Counted from the stretch's first letter, positions 1-10,800 are shown. The stretch: 20,545 bases of DNA from Sphacelaria rigidula (GCA_964200075.2 CAXNAA020000519.1:1-20545); one strand, 5' to 3'. Notes: generated by a model not told the origin, from the letters alone. A program made the numbers and translations.

Positions 1-52
1 TGTGTAGTGGGTTCGGTGTGTGCTTTTTGTTTGTTGTTTGGGGTAGGGGGGT

Positions 53-77
53 GGGGGGGGGGGGGGGGGGGGGGGGG
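53..77. repeat. Poly-G homopolymer tract
   Basis: An uninterrupted run of 25 G follows a G/T-rich leader (positions 1-52). Such tracts stall sequencing and assembly, so this is probably a contig edge and the true length is uncertain. Positions 78-430 carry nothing I can assign. Confidence 0.95.
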
Positions 78-429
78 CTATCGTAGAAACTGCCCCAAGT
101 ACAGTGGAATACCCAGTATTTTTGGTAGTCGAAAGTCCAGTACAGTTCCTCTGGTACTTTCTATTGGTTGTTTCTGTCCTTGATTTCGTCCGTAGTCGGT
201 AGTCCTGCGTTGCTCCCCGCTTTGAACGTTTGTACCTGCTCTACCGTACGATGCAATTGGGCTTCAATACTTCTGGAGTCTCATACCTCAGAGCCGACTG
301 TAACGTACAAGAAGCACAGGGACAGGTATCCGACTGGTACAAGGCTTGTGGGGAAGTGCCGAAATCGCCTTTTCCAACTCAAACAAGGGCATTCTGTATG
401 AAAAATTGCTTCAACGACGAAATTACTTT

Positions 430-512
430 TTGCGAAAAAAAAAGAAGTTGTGCAGGGATTCGACTCGCCACCTCCGTAACTGGAGTCCTGGATCAATTGG
501 GCCAATGGGGTC
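430..512 (-). repeat. Possible tRNA-derived SINE head (degenerate)
   Basis: Read on the minus strand, TGGCCCAATTGA (493-504) matches the RNA polymerase III box A consensus TRGCNNAGYNGG at 10 of 12 positions. GAGTCGAATCC (456-466) matches box B GGTTCGANTCC except near its start. The gap between the boxes is 26 nt, shorter than in an intact tRNA. A long T tract follows box B after about a dozen bases, as in the two clearer SINE-like elements of this window. No cloverleaf, tail or target duplication is visible, so this is the weakest of the three and could be coincidence. Confidence 0.35.
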
Positions 513-956
513 ACACAAGAAGTTGCACGCGTAGCCCAATTTTCGGAGTTTCGAGTCACAATTCACAAGATCTTCCGCGCGCAAGTTCAAAATCCGTGAA
601 TCGAGCAACTTTTTTTTTTATTCAGAGAGTTATGGCGTCATCTGTTTTTTGCTCATATTTCAAATCGCTTCAACTTCCTAATTTTTTATTGAAGTCGTGG
701 TTGCTTGCTCTTGATTGATAATAAAAATCACGTGTCGAAGCTTCAACCCTTATCTCCTCAAATTATGCTGCGCATCACTTGCTGACTGAAAAATATTTTG
801 CCTGGCCCAGCGCGTTGTTTAGTCCTCCATCAGAATAAATGGTATACTATTACGGTAACCCGCACTATATTTGGGAATGTTTACATTCGGCCCGTATACA
901 AGAATCACTGCACTTTTGAAGATAAAGTTTGCTTGTTAGTTTCTCAACTTGGTGCA
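513..956. other. Unassigned AT-rich stretch
   Basis: An open frame runs from 230 to 718 on the plus strand. It crosses the antisense of the putative SINE head, contains a poly-A tract and shows no recognisable domain, so I do not call it a gene. I see no RNA gene or organised repeat here. Confidence 0.5.
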
Positions 957-1263
957 TTTTTTTTCCTCACTCTTTGAACCCCTCCCCTTCCTCGGGATGA
1001 GTCCCTGGTCTCAAGCGATCACCCATCTTTCCCCCTGTACGCGCCTTTCATCTTCGTCTCGCGGATTGGGTCAGCACTCCCGCACCGCGTCAACTCACGT
1101 CACACGAACCCAGTCGACTTTTTTGTTTACTCACGTTCTAACGCTTTCCACGGTGGAAATCATAAATCACACACGACGAAGAAAAAACCCAACGCATCAG
1201 GAATCGAACCCCCGCTTTCTCCACCCTCATGGCGACAGTCGGGCCATTACACTACCGGGGCGC
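957..1263 (-). repeat. tRNA-derived SINE-like element, copy 1
   Basis: On the minus strand the element begins with CGCCCCGGTAG. Box A-like TAGTGTAATGG lies at 1244-1254 and a perfect box B, GGTTCGATTCC, at 1200-1210, with a tRNA-like 33-nt gap between them. The acceptor and T stems pair poorly, so this is not a functional tRNA. After the tRNA-like head comes a T-rich tract and an unrelated body of about 200 bp, ending in an A8 run (959-966 on the plus strand) that fits a SINE 3' tail. It shares the CGCCCCGGT head, box B and following T tract with the element at 2616-2876. No target-site duplication was found and both ends are estimated. Confidence 0.6.
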
Positions 1264-1681
1264 TTAGTCGGACACAATACAGACAGGATGTGCATTAGTC
1301 GGCGGCACGTTCGGGCGTGCAGACTATAATAGTTCAATAAAAGCGATATATTGGATTATCGGGCAATACCGGCGATACGTACTCAAATTGGCTCTCTAGC
1401 AGCCTAGAGCTCGTACACCGTAATTTAATGCATATCTAGACATGCTGGTCCAGTCACGTCCACACTATGAGCACCTGGGGAGAGTGCTGTGCTCGCAAGC
1501 AATCATAGAACTGTACTCGGTTACCCTTTGGATAATGACAATCTGTATATCGTCATTCAGACATCGCCTGTTGAGGTGCTCACTTCGGGGGGCACGGTCC
1601 CACGCACGCTGTCGGCGTTGCAACGCGCTATAACTTCGGCCACATGTCATGTAAACCATAGCCAAAAAGCCTATTTGCCTC
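1264..1681. other. Unassigned stretch
   Basis: Only short unconserved frames are present, for example at 1442-1633 on the plus strand. No RNA gene, repeat or regulatory structure that I can support. Confidence 0.5.
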
Positions 1682-1878
1682 GATCTGGGGTTGCACATTG
1701 CAGTAGTGCGCAACGAGGTGAAACAGGTCAGATTCTGTTTCGAGACATGTGTGCGTGCTTCTTAAATGGCGCGAGACTGATTTTATCTCCTCAGTGTTGC
1801 GCTAAAAAAAAAAAATCGGAACAGAATCTGACCACTTTTACCTCTAATCCGCCCTGCTGCAGTGCACAGCACAAGATA
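1682..1878. mobile_element. Small foldback/MITE-like element
   Basis: The left arm (about 1682-1744) and right arm (about 1817-1878) are imperfect inverted copies. The inner part is strongest: GGTCAGATTCTGTT on the left reappears inverted within the right arm, together with GAGGT(G/A)AAA. Outward, GCACATTGCAG pairs with a GCACTGCAG-type sequence. About 72 bp separate the arms. No coding sequence fits inside and I could not find a target-site duplication, so the superfamily is unknown and the outer limits are approximate. Confidence 0.5.
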
Positions 1879-2435
1879 TAGCGACGGGGAACTGTTGACT
1901 GTGGTTCGCATAACATATGACCGGAGTCTTCGTGCCTTGCAGCGGCTACATCGTGCGTAGGGCTGTGCGTCACGTACTGCGCACTTCTACAGACTGTACG
2001 CTGATCGGTACTACTGATGGTTATGATCCAGAAAGGGATGCAGGGTAGACCGCTGTTAATTTGCTACCAGATCGGCCGCCCAGCCGCTCAAGATGCCGAA
2101 GTTAGTGGACCTGCGCGTACATGTATGCATTCACCTCTAGTGCACGAGGTCTGGATTGCGGGATAGCCGCTTTGAGGACGCATCGACGGCATTCCCCGAA
2201 ATTGCTCGTGGTCATATCAGTAATCTGTGCGGGCGCTTGGCGCATATGTTGCCTGATTTGTGTCCGACTCGCGAGAAAATTTTCATGAGGGAACGCGAAG
2301 TCGCAGGCGAGGAATCCCCAACGAAAGTTGCTCTGAAAATTGGGAGTTTCCCGTAGGAAATTATCCAAATAAACATGAGATGCGGTTACGCCCTGGTTAC
2401 GCCGCATATCAGATGCGGTTACGCGGTATGACGTT
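1879..2435. other. Unassigned stretch with short GGTTACGC repeats
   Basis: AGATGCGGTTACGC occurs twice (about 2378-2391 and 2411-2424) and part of it is mirrored nearby as CCGCAT. A 113-codon minus-strand frame (2102-2443) overlaps this area, but it has no domain I recognise. Confidence 0.45.
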
Positions 2436-2439
2436 ACGG

Positions 2440-2486
2440 GCACTGCATTTGACAGTGGTACCGTGCAGTACTGTCAAATGTAGTGC
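2440..2486. repeat. 17-bp stem-loop
   Basis: The arms 2440-2456 and 2470-2486 are inverted copies with one mismatch. The arm core is TTTGACAGT / ACTGTCAAA and the loop is 13 nt. It could be an RNA hairpin or the remnant of a foldback element. Positions 2487-2615 hold only a short TG run (about 2513-2522). Confidence 0.7.
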
Positions 2487-2615
2487 GAACAGTACAGAGA
2501 GTACATAGTATCTGTGTGTGTGTTGTCCCATTTATTCTGGGCGTCAGTGTACACCTTTCGGTATATGTGGGCGCACCAGCCGGGGTCACACAGGAGGAAA
2601 GTCAACACAGGAGCT

Positions 2616-2876
2616 TTTTTCTTTTTTCTTTGTTTTAGTACCCCACCTTCTGCGGTGATTGCCTTTTTGCTTTGAATCGCGAGAGGAGTTCAGCCGTCCC
2701 TTTCCCTCCTCGACCGTTGAGTCGGATTGTGAATTTTGTGTACCCACGACATAGTGGCCATCTACTGTTGTTGGGTATGGTGTGAAAAAAATCCCAGATC
2801 GCTCCGGGAATCGAACCCACTATCCAACCGTCAAGACGTTTCGAGTTTCGAGGTTACCAACTGAGCCACCGGGGCG
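2616..2876 (-). repeat. tRNA-derived SINE-like element, copy 2
   Basis: On the minus strand it begins CGCCCCGGTGG. Box A TGGCTCAGTTGG (2857-2868) and box B GGTTCGATTCC (2807-2817) both match the RNA polymerase III consensus fully, 39 nt apart. The first seven bases after the leading C (GCCCCGG) pair with CCGGAGC after box B with one mismatch but out of normal register, so this is a tRNA-like head with an indel and not a usable tRNA. A T7 tract and a body of about 170 bp follow. The element ends in an A-rich, G-interrupted tail (about 2616-2636). Head organisation matches copy 1 at 957-1263. No target-site duplication was identified. Confidence 0.7.
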
Positions 2877-2879
2877 TAT

Positions 2880-3371
2880 TCTGTATTCTGTGCATCAGCA
2901 TTTATACTGCACTTTATAAAGGTCGAGACGGAGAGTTCAAATGTTAAAAGCCGCCAGATGAGCCGCCAGGCACGCATGCAAACGATTATGCCGTTCTCGT
3001 TTGTGCTGAAAGCAATTGAGATGCTTCTTTTTCAGACGGATTGCACAGTACATATAATACACCTCTGGCGTGGTGACGGACGGGAACGCAATCCGTGGTT
3101 GCCAACTATCGGCGTACCATGGGGCCCGCAAGGCACCCGTACCGAGCAACACCATGCACACCACCGAGCGCGGGACATCATCACGTGTTCAGCCTGCACC
3201 TTGCGCCGACGATCCAGCCTTTAAAATAGTTTTTCAGATATGCTGCGTATTGGGCCGTAGGTCCTTCCCAAGGGGCTCCTCTTGGCTCGTGTGGATTCAT
3301 ACCTACTTTCAAGCTACTTGGGGGATGCTCTAAGCTGATATTTTATATGATGACTCTTGTACGCGAAAATC
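2880..3371. other. Unassigned stretch
   Basis: Overlapping open frames occur on both strands (for example 2958-3224 plus and 2937-3164 minus), but none shows a domain, signal peptide or other supporting feature. I assign nothing here. Confidence 0.5.
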
Positions 3372-3594
3372 TGCGTACATTTTTTTTTTTGCGCAACCCT
3401 GTCTTGGCTTGAAATATATATTTTCTCAGTACACTCTCGTGTGTCCGCTTCTCCTGTCTGTTTTCTCCGTTTTCTTTCAGTGAATGTTTCCATTTTGCTT
3501 CAGGTCGGGTACGTATACCATGTGACCGCGGCTGGATCCATGGGGAATCGGGCAATATGCAACAATCGATCATCAATCGAACAATCAATCAATC
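3372..3594 (+). mobile_element. 5'-truncated LINE copy (3' UTR and tail only)
   Basis: This plus-strand segment matches the 3' UTR of the LINE at 7422-11559. The clearest anchor is CATGTGACCGCGGCTGGA (3519-3536), against the LINE's CATGAGACCACGGCTGGA (complement of 7481-7498). The flanking order of T-rich blocks, a CAGTGAATGTTTC-like stretch and an (ATCA)n tail (3561-3594) is also the same. The tail is ATCA units with errors, as expected for an old copy. Severe 5' truncation is the normal outcome of target-primed reverse transcription. The 5' limit is uncertain: similarity is clear from about 3440 and plausible from 3372. Confidence 0.75.
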
Positions 3595-5705
3595 TTGGAT
3601 ACTCGGGATTTCCGGTTACAGCAGTACTGACTACTACAACAGTCAGTAGTCGTGCCTCTGCAAACACTGAGTACCTCGAGTATCGAACTCTATCCTAGGC
3701 ACCTTCGGAAACATGACATATGATTGTATTGGCTATACTGTGCTGTTCGGTACATTGCTGAGGCCGAAAAGGGTACAAACAGTACACTGCTCGATCATGA
3801 CGAAGAAAACTGAGGATAGAGAGAGCGACGGGCAAGGGGCCAATTCCATGTTGCGGTGTTGCGGTACGAGTACAGTATCGTATGGGCTGTAGTGCCGCGC
3901 TTCACCAAACATCATGTCAGGTCAATCTTACAGAAAACAAATAGATCGCATAGGAACATGATCAATCCGCACACCTTGGAGTCGATCTTCCTCTTCACCT
4001 CCATGCTCAACATGGCGTTGCTATCTCCACCTATTCACCCCGTATCCGGTCTGCGTGAGTGTTGCTCGGTCGTCCAGGCATCGAGCTTCATTTATCACTT
4101 CCGAATTATTGCTTACTTTTCATTACGATATTTGCCCAACTAATGTTTACATCGGTGCCAGAGGTCTTCGAACATCAACATATTAGCTCTATTATTTTTC
4201 ATATAATACGAACGCATACGTGCCCACCCTTGTGTATAGAAGGAACATATATTTCAATTCTAGCAAATAGCACGCAACCATAGAGATGACCCCCACACTA
4301 AGAACAGACGCAGATAAACAGCATGTCAATGTGAACTTTGATCAATAGCAAATGCCTACCTGTTACGCGTGGCTATCAAAGTGCGTTTTGACTATTTATT
4401 GAATGGTATTTGAAAATAGCGATACGGCTTTGATGACAAAACTGATGTTGAGGCTGGCAATTGTCTCTATTGTTGAATGTGAAGGATGTGTGCAGTATCA
4501 GACACCATGCAGCGTGTGGATTCACTGGTGACTACGGGACTTGAACAACTTTACAACCTAGTGTGGTGGGGAGAAATAAACGTACGTACAACAGTACAGC
4601 GTAGATATCAAGATGCTGAGCTAGTCGTAGGGAACAACAGGTTTGCTACTGCAGGTTACCGTAGAAGTAGATGGTGGCGGAAGCAGCTAAAGACGCAAAT
4701 TGACCCGCGACGATAATTGTCTAGAGTACAAAGCGATTGTGAAGTGGCTACTACTCACGTACTGTTAACTGTGCTGAACTGTTGTTCAGTACTGTACGGT
4801 CTCCTTTTGTTTCGCCGGAAGGACCGGGGTGCGGCGGTGCAAAGCGAGCAAAATACAGCGTGAACTACAGCGAGAGGGTTTTGAGGATCCATAAAGAGCA
4901 AGATGAATCCTCCATTTTTGGACGAAAACATGCAGCTGGACAAGAGGAAGACAATGACAATCATTGTGCTGTCGATGGCGGTGAGGAACGTACTGTGTAA
5001 CCGACACACATTATGAACGGATTATCCGACGTGATAAAAAGAGACAGGAGAGGAAGAGTGCAGTGCAGTGCTCCCGTTTTGTAGTTTAGATTTTTGCACT
5101 GCAACGTTTGGCAGCTCGATGAATGCACACCAGACTATGCCATTTTTTTCGGGCTTTGGATCGTGGCCCATTTTGTGTAAGTAAACCTTCTACGCGTACC
5201 GATGGATCGCTGGGAGAGGTAGCCTTTTTCAGAGGAAAAGTTTTGCTAAAATCTGTCACCAGTGCTCAGTATTGTTGGGCCGTATCGTTGGGCCCGTTTT
5301 TACGAGGCAAGAAAAGTGAGAACACGCTGTGAGAGTTGGAGGCACCGAGTTCATGGGTACGGGTCGTTATTAAATAATTAAACTCAAATCAGCTCATCTT
5401 TTCGTTGTTTTCCATGATTCTCGAACGGATTTAACCCGGGATTTCTGCGTTGGTGTACACACGTGCGCTACTTGAGCCCCGTGTACCGCAGAGAGGTCAA
5501 GAAGGTCGAGTTGTCGGGGGGTTTTCATTCCCAGGCCCAGCCTGGGCTTCATTTCCCCCCGCCAGCTGGCTACAGCCCAGAACATGACAGTATTTCGATG
5601 ATATTTTCACGAGCACCATTTCACCATGAAGCAAGCTTACGGTACACCTTCGACAGGGGGCAGTGCTCTAGCACACGGGGTCGCACGCGCAAGAGAGATA
5701 CATGT
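3595..5705. other. Unassigned 2.1-kb stretch
   Basis: No frame here shows a recognisable domain. Noted: a short hairpin TACTGACT/AGTCAGTA around 3624-3648, and several CAGTAC/GTACTG motifs. A plus-strand frame (4782-5000) overlaps a second 37-codon frame, but neither has support beyond being open. Confidence 0.5.
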
Positions 5706-5930
5706 TTACGTTAGCTGTCTTATGTTCGGTGCGTATAGTGCTTGGTCGTCTTCGCCATTGCATTCTCTAAATAATTTCTGGCACGGCACCGACTGTATCT
5801 TTACCGCGAGATGCGCCAACCCTGGCCAGGCGGTGGGCATCGCGTGAGTCATGTCTGTGCAGCACCGATCAACACGAGCCATCCAGAACAAAAGCACGAC
5901 GGCCAACAATAGGGATCCAGCCGCATTCAT
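5706..5930 (-). CDS. Candidate small secreted Cys-containing protein (hypothetical)
   Basis: This would be a 74-residue protein if started at the ATG at 5928-5930. I chose that start because the residues that follow, NAAGSLLLAVVLLFWMARV, look like a signal peptide or a single membrane helix. The rest is short and contains four Cys, the first two adjacent (DRCC). The open frame extends upstream to 6071 and would then be 121 residues with an internal hydrophobic segment. No homologue is recognised and there is no visible promoter, intron or conserved neighbour. A chance open frame is quite possible. Confidence 0.22.
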   Translation of the reverse strand: MNAAGSLLLAVVLLFWMARVDRCCTDMTHAMPTAWPGLAHLAVKIQSVPCQKLFRECNGEDDQALYAPNIRQLT

Positions 5931-6400
5931 TCTGATATTGTCTTTTTCTCGGGTTGTGACGTCCGGGAGCATGAAACAACGCACAATGACGACGATAGCA
6001 CCATCTGATCTCATGCCCGGCCCGTATCCAAAGCCGCGGAGGGTACAGGAGGCGGAGCAAGTTGAGCGCAAATGGGGACTGCGACGCCAACGCCGGCCAC
6101 CGCAATCATACCGCAGGCATGACGATGCTCATAGCGAACGTTTGGTACACCAACCCTTATACAGAAAGACAAAGCACTCCTTGTGAGCCCGTTGTTGTCG
6201 TTGATACCATCTCTCCGCAGCACGGTCCTGTACTGCGGCTGCGGGCTGCAGAAGGCCGGTAAACACAAGTGTGACAGAGTCCATGCTAAAATCAAGTTAG
6301 CGTTATGAAATGCGTTATGAAACGTAGAAGGACTGGTAATAATTCAAATTAAATCACTTGAAATGAGTGTTTGCGTCATGAAATTTGGCCCGTACCCGTG
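5931..6400. other. Unassigned stretch
   Basis: Open frames on both strands overlap at 5851-6295 without a recognisable domain. No RNA gene or organised repeat was seen. Confidence 0.45.
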
Positions 6401-6439
6401 GGCCCGCCGCCGAGTTGAAGAGATTCTGGCGGTTCGGGT

Positions 6440-6512
6440 GATTTTTTTTCTTCTCCTTCCGATTGGTTGCGAGCTGATAGGCAACCAATTGGAAGGACAA
6501 AAGATACAAAAA
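6440..6512. mobile_element. Long hairpin, possible foldback MITE
   Basis: The inner arms 6454-6470 and 6481-6497 pair over 17 bp with one mismatch around a 10-nt loop; the core is ATTGGTTGC / GCAACCAAT. Outside these, GTGATTTTT on the left and AAAAATCAC on the right extend the pairing to arms of roughly 35 bp, weaker further out. It is non-coding. Confidence 0.6.
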
Positions 6513-6711
6513 TCACGAGAAAATTCAGAAAGGTTCCCACTCTTACGGCGCGTTCTCGCGTTTCTTGTTGGGGTGAAACAGGTCCTTATGGAGGTGGAAC
6601 AGTGTGCTTCCTGAAAACATGTCATCTCTCAACTTCTTCCATGCCGCGTGATTGGTCGGTGCAATACCACCCCTCAAGGAGACAGGAATAGGGGGGAAAA
6701 CTGTCTGCGCG

Positions 6712-6753
6712 AACAGATTTTGAAAACCCTTCTGGGATTTTTCAAAATCTGTT
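6712..6753. repeat. 15-bp perfect stem-loop
   Basis: AACAGATTTTGAAAA (6712-6726) is the exact reverse complement of 6739-6753, with a 12-nt loop. CGCG lies just outside both arms. No following T tract or flanking gene suggests a terminator role; a foldback remnant is as likely. Confidence 0.7.
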
Positions 6754-7376
6754 GTCGCGAACCGGCAATTGCTTTGCTGGAAGGGAAATCTGAACATGGA
6801 AACCGCAGGGGCACATGCAAACGTGACACGCAACCCAGCAACACGAGAAACTGAGAGCCCCAATACCCCCGCGAAAAAAGCCTTCTACGTAACTTAAGCC
6901 GTGGCTGCTGATCGAGTTTTGCTTCCCTATGGTCGAATGGTTCAAATTAAATGAGAAACAGTAGATTGTGTCAGATGCTCGTCGGAAGCATCGACACGTG
7001 AGGGCCAGCAACGGCACATTTTCAGGTGAAAAAATGAATATCAGTCGCCCACGCGGTGTGTTGAGTACAAAAATCAGTTATTCAAAGTGGCTGATTTTGT
7101 GATATTCTACGAATGACCTGGATCAGATGTTCCAGGTGATCTGGATCAGATTTTTTGAATGATTTGGATTTAAATTTTCGTGGCCACCGAACACAAGGCT
7201 TTTGCCGGAAAAGTGGATTCGCCGACATGACCCGAACTCGTTTTGTGGAATTCTCGTGGTGTAGTCGCGAAATCTGACATATTTATTTGTCCCTCCGGTG
7301 CACAGTTACATCAGAAAATCCTCATGGTTGTAAAAACTTACCGCCATACACTCGGAGCTGAGCGCTGCTCGCGAGC
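6754..7376. other. Unassigned stretch next to the LINE 3' end
   Basis: Short direct repeats of the type TGA(C/T)CTGGATCAGAT occur at about 7107-7150. No gene support. Confidence 0.45.
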
Positions 7377-7399
7377 ACGACAGCACGACAGCACGACGA
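7377..7399. repeat. (CAGCACGA)n short tandem repeat
   Basis: About three copies of an octamer unit lie just outside the LINE 3' tail. Confidence 0.7.
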
Positions 7400-7421
7400 T
7401 GCCGTAGTTGAAGCCAGGGTA

Positions 7422-7454
7422 GATAGATAGATTGATTGATTGATTGATTGATTG
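7422..7454 (-). repeat. (ATCA)n/(ATCT)n 3' tail of the LINE
   Basis: On the minus strand, five to six ATCA units are followed by ATCT units, directly after the 3' UTR. The same kind of tail ends the truncated copy at 3561-3594. This indicates that the simple repeat belongs to the element and is not a pre-existing microsatellite. Confidence 0.85.
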
Positions 7455-7805
7455 TCGCACTTTAACTGACCCCCCAGTGGTCCAGCCGTGGTCTCATGAT
7501 AGAAGTCCCCAAGAAAAACGATACTGAAACACTCTCTGAGAAAAAGAGGCGAACAGAACGACATAGCAGACTAAGTCCTAACAAAAAAAAGTAATAAAAA
7601 AGTCAACTCAAGCAAAAGCACAGAAATAAATGGCCGACCTAAAACAAGAAAAAAGGAAAAGTGGAAAGTTCAGAGCAAATGAAATAAAATACAATGAAAC
7701 GATGGGAAAAAAAAAAAAAGGAGGAAAAGGCCGAAGGGATTCAGGGCAGCACAGTAGATACAGACTCACACCAGTGGGCACCGCAGAGCCGCAGACTAAA
7801 CATAA

Positions 7806-10800
7806 TTAACAACTGATATGAGCAGACAGGATTCTCCGATCGGCAGCCCTCGACGCAGCAGCCTCTCGCTTGTCTGCGCGTCGCCACGTGTCCTCAAACT
7901 CTTCCGCTCCCTTTTCAACTTCAATATGCCATTTGCCCAGGTCCTTCGCCACAGTGACTCAATCGTATGCATCGTTAACCTCTACACCGTAGACGAAGCA
8001 CTTTCGTCGTGCTCCTCTGTGCGGGACAGCCCCTAGCGCACGAAGGATCTCCTTTAGGGTATCCTCCCATTGCTTGGGGGGGGGCGGCCGACCTCCTTGG
8101 GTCCTCGTGTGGAAAGTCGATCGTTCATAACACGCTTGGGAAGGCGTGTGTCCTTTTGCCGGACAAGGGCTCCCGCGAAGCAGAGTTGACGTTTGCGGAT
8201 AGTCATCTCGACACGCTCGCAGTTGGTCATCTCGAGCACCGCTCTGTACGAAAGAGTCTTGTAGCCATTTCGATCGTTCCTGTGGAATCAAACCACTCGC
8301 AGCCAGAGCTTCCACCACCCCCGCTTTAAGCAGTCGAACTTTCAAGGATAGCTCGGTGTTGGGTCGTTCGTAGAGTTGGGAGCTATATTTTCGGATACGC
8401 GCCCACGCCGCGCTGATACGGCGGTTGATTTCGATAGACATTCTCGCATCCGCGCTGATAGCTCCACCAAGGTAGATGAACTTCCCCGTCTGCTTATACC
8501 GGTGACCGGCAGCTCTGATATCCCGGGTGGCCTCCGTGGGACTGGGTACTGACCAAAGGCGCATGGACTCTGTCTTGTTCTCGAAGACCATCAGGCCGAA
8601 TTCCTGGCAGGCTATCACTATCACGGCCATCATTCGAGCAAGGCCTTCTGAGGTGTTCGAGGCTATGCCGGCGTCGTCCGCATAAAGCATTGCTCACACC
8701 GCGCGCCGCACCTTTTCCAGTGGTGTCTCTTCTACGGGTTCACCACCGATACCTTGTGGCGCATCATCTAGAAAGACCAAGTCTGAGACGATGAGTGGGT
8801 CCGCCGCAAACCGCTGAACGACCATTTCCACCAAACCTGCTCCGAAGATGTTGAATAGCAGTGGAGACGAAACGCAACCTTGTCTGAGTCCCTGGCAGAC
8901 TTCGAACCATGCTGATAGTTCGCCACTATCTAGCTGTACTCGAGCTCGCATGCCGTCGTGAAACATACGGATGATCGTGATCATTCGCAACGGGACTCCG
9001 AACCGAGCAAGCACTTCCCACAGGAGCGTGCGTTCTACAGAATCGTAGGCTTTCTGCAGATCGATGAAGCACATGTTTATTGGGATGTTGCTCGCCCTTC
9101 CCAACTCCTGGAGTCGGCGTACAACGAACCTCATATCTATGGTCGATCTTTGGCGCCTAAATCCACACTGCTCTTCCGGGAAGACATCTGTTCCCCCACA
9201 AAAATCACCAAGCCTGTTGGCTAAGATTCTGAGGAGAACTTCAGCAGTATGTGTCACAAGTGAAATGCCTCTGTAGTTACTACACTGATTCATACCTTGT
9301 TTTTTATGTAGCACTTTGATGGTGACATCTTTCCATTCTTGCGGCACCTCGCCAGATGTCCAAACCGCAGAGACGATGTCGTGGAAGCGGTACAAAATAT
9401 CCGACGCCTCCCCGTTGAGTCCAAGCTTCAGGATTTCAGCAGGAATACCATCCGGACCGGTTGCTTTGCCGTTCGACATAACTCCCGGAGCCTCCACAGT
9501 TTCACTTGGGCTTTGTGAGTCTCCTAGTGACAACGCTATTGGTCGTTGAGCAATCTTCTCGATGATGGCGCGGTCGATAGTTGCCGATATGGCGTTCAGC
9601 AATGTAGAAAAGTACCGTTCCCATCTCCCACTGATCAAACCTCTGTCCCGCAGTAAATTGCCGTCTTCATCTCGAATGTACTCTTCATTCTCGATTGGTC
9701 GTCCAGACAGTGTCTACCCTCCGTTGAGATGTCTGCACCATCCTCTCATGTCCGCTCGAGTACGCTCCTCTAGTTCTTGAGCATACACATCCATATATTT
9801 GTCAACCCCAACTTGAATCCCCTTTTTGATATTTTTGCATGCTGTTCGCGCCATGCGAGTTCATCTCGAGATGACCCCAGTCTAACCATTGATCTCGCCC
9901 TTTCTCTCTCCATCCAAGCAAGTTCGAATTCCGTTCTGATTTGAGCATCCTCGAACCACCCCGGTATACGTGGCTCTCGGGTCAAACGGGGTACCACCTT
10001 TTCAGCGGCACTCAAGAGTACGTCGGCAAAGTTCGTAGCCAGTGAACTAAGTGTATCACCAGGTATACTCTGTTCAAGCTCGCTGATGATGAGCTGGGTG
10101 AGCTGCTCACGTCTGATGGGGTCAGATACTATTGCCCGTCTGTCGATCGGTGTACGCCCAGTTGGGATTCGTCTAGGTCTATTATGTGCGAAGTGACCAA
10201 GGAGCCGCACTAGGGCGCACACGATGTTGTGGTCAGAGTGCGGCGAGTTGGGGGGTTGAAGGTGGACGGTGACATTGCGAATGAGCCTGCGGTGATCTTG
10301 CCGTGTGATTATGTAATCGATGCGTTTTCTGTCCGCGGGGCTATTTGCAACACCGTTGAATGACGCGAGGTGTTTTCCTTGGGGGTGTAAAATAACGTGT
10401 TGACCAGGAAAAGCCTGTTGTCACCTGTAAATCGTACTAGAGAATTGCCGTTACCGTCGTTGGATCGGGAATCTCGACCGTATGCCCCTACAAATCTACG
10501 TTCCTCCTCGCCTGTTCGTCGTCCAGTCCTCGCGTTAGCGTCCATTAAAACAAACAAGTGATGCTTGTGGGGGATTCAGTTCACAATGCCGTCTAACTCA
10601 GTCCAAAACACATCTCTCTCTTCTCTTTACTGTGGAGTGTCTGTCCGGGCGTATGCAACGACAAACGTGGCAGCATTTGATTTACCCGCTAGGTTGAAAG
10701 TCATCGACATAAGGCGTTCGCTGATGAGTGCCTGAGTCCACGTCGCCGTGCTGATGATCGACTCCTTGACTGCCAACCCAACCCCACGTTGACCAGCCCT

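Noticed and set aside
230-718. 162-codon plus-strand frame
   Set aside because: It spans the antisense of a possible SINE head and homopolymer tracts, and shows no domain or signal.
949-1329. 126-codon plus-strand frame
   Set aside because: It is the antisense of SINE-like copy 1.
2102-2443. 113-codon minus-strand frame with a few transposase-like words
   Set aside because: I could not match it to a transposase motif or catalytic triad; too weak to annotate.
4902-5015. 37-codon plus-strand ORF starting MNPPFLDEN
   Set aside because: It reads plausibly but is short, overlaps another frame, and has no splice or homology support.
5425-5500. Possible tRNA-like segment on the minus strand (GGGCTCAAGTAG with GGTTAAATCC)
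   Set aside because: Box A and box B each deviate at several positions, and there is no T tract or head shared with the other SINE-like elements.
7422-7454. CRISPR-like or host microsatellite reading of the TGAT repeats
   Set aside because: The units are four bases without spacers, and the same tail type ends the other LINE copy, so it is the element's 3' tail.
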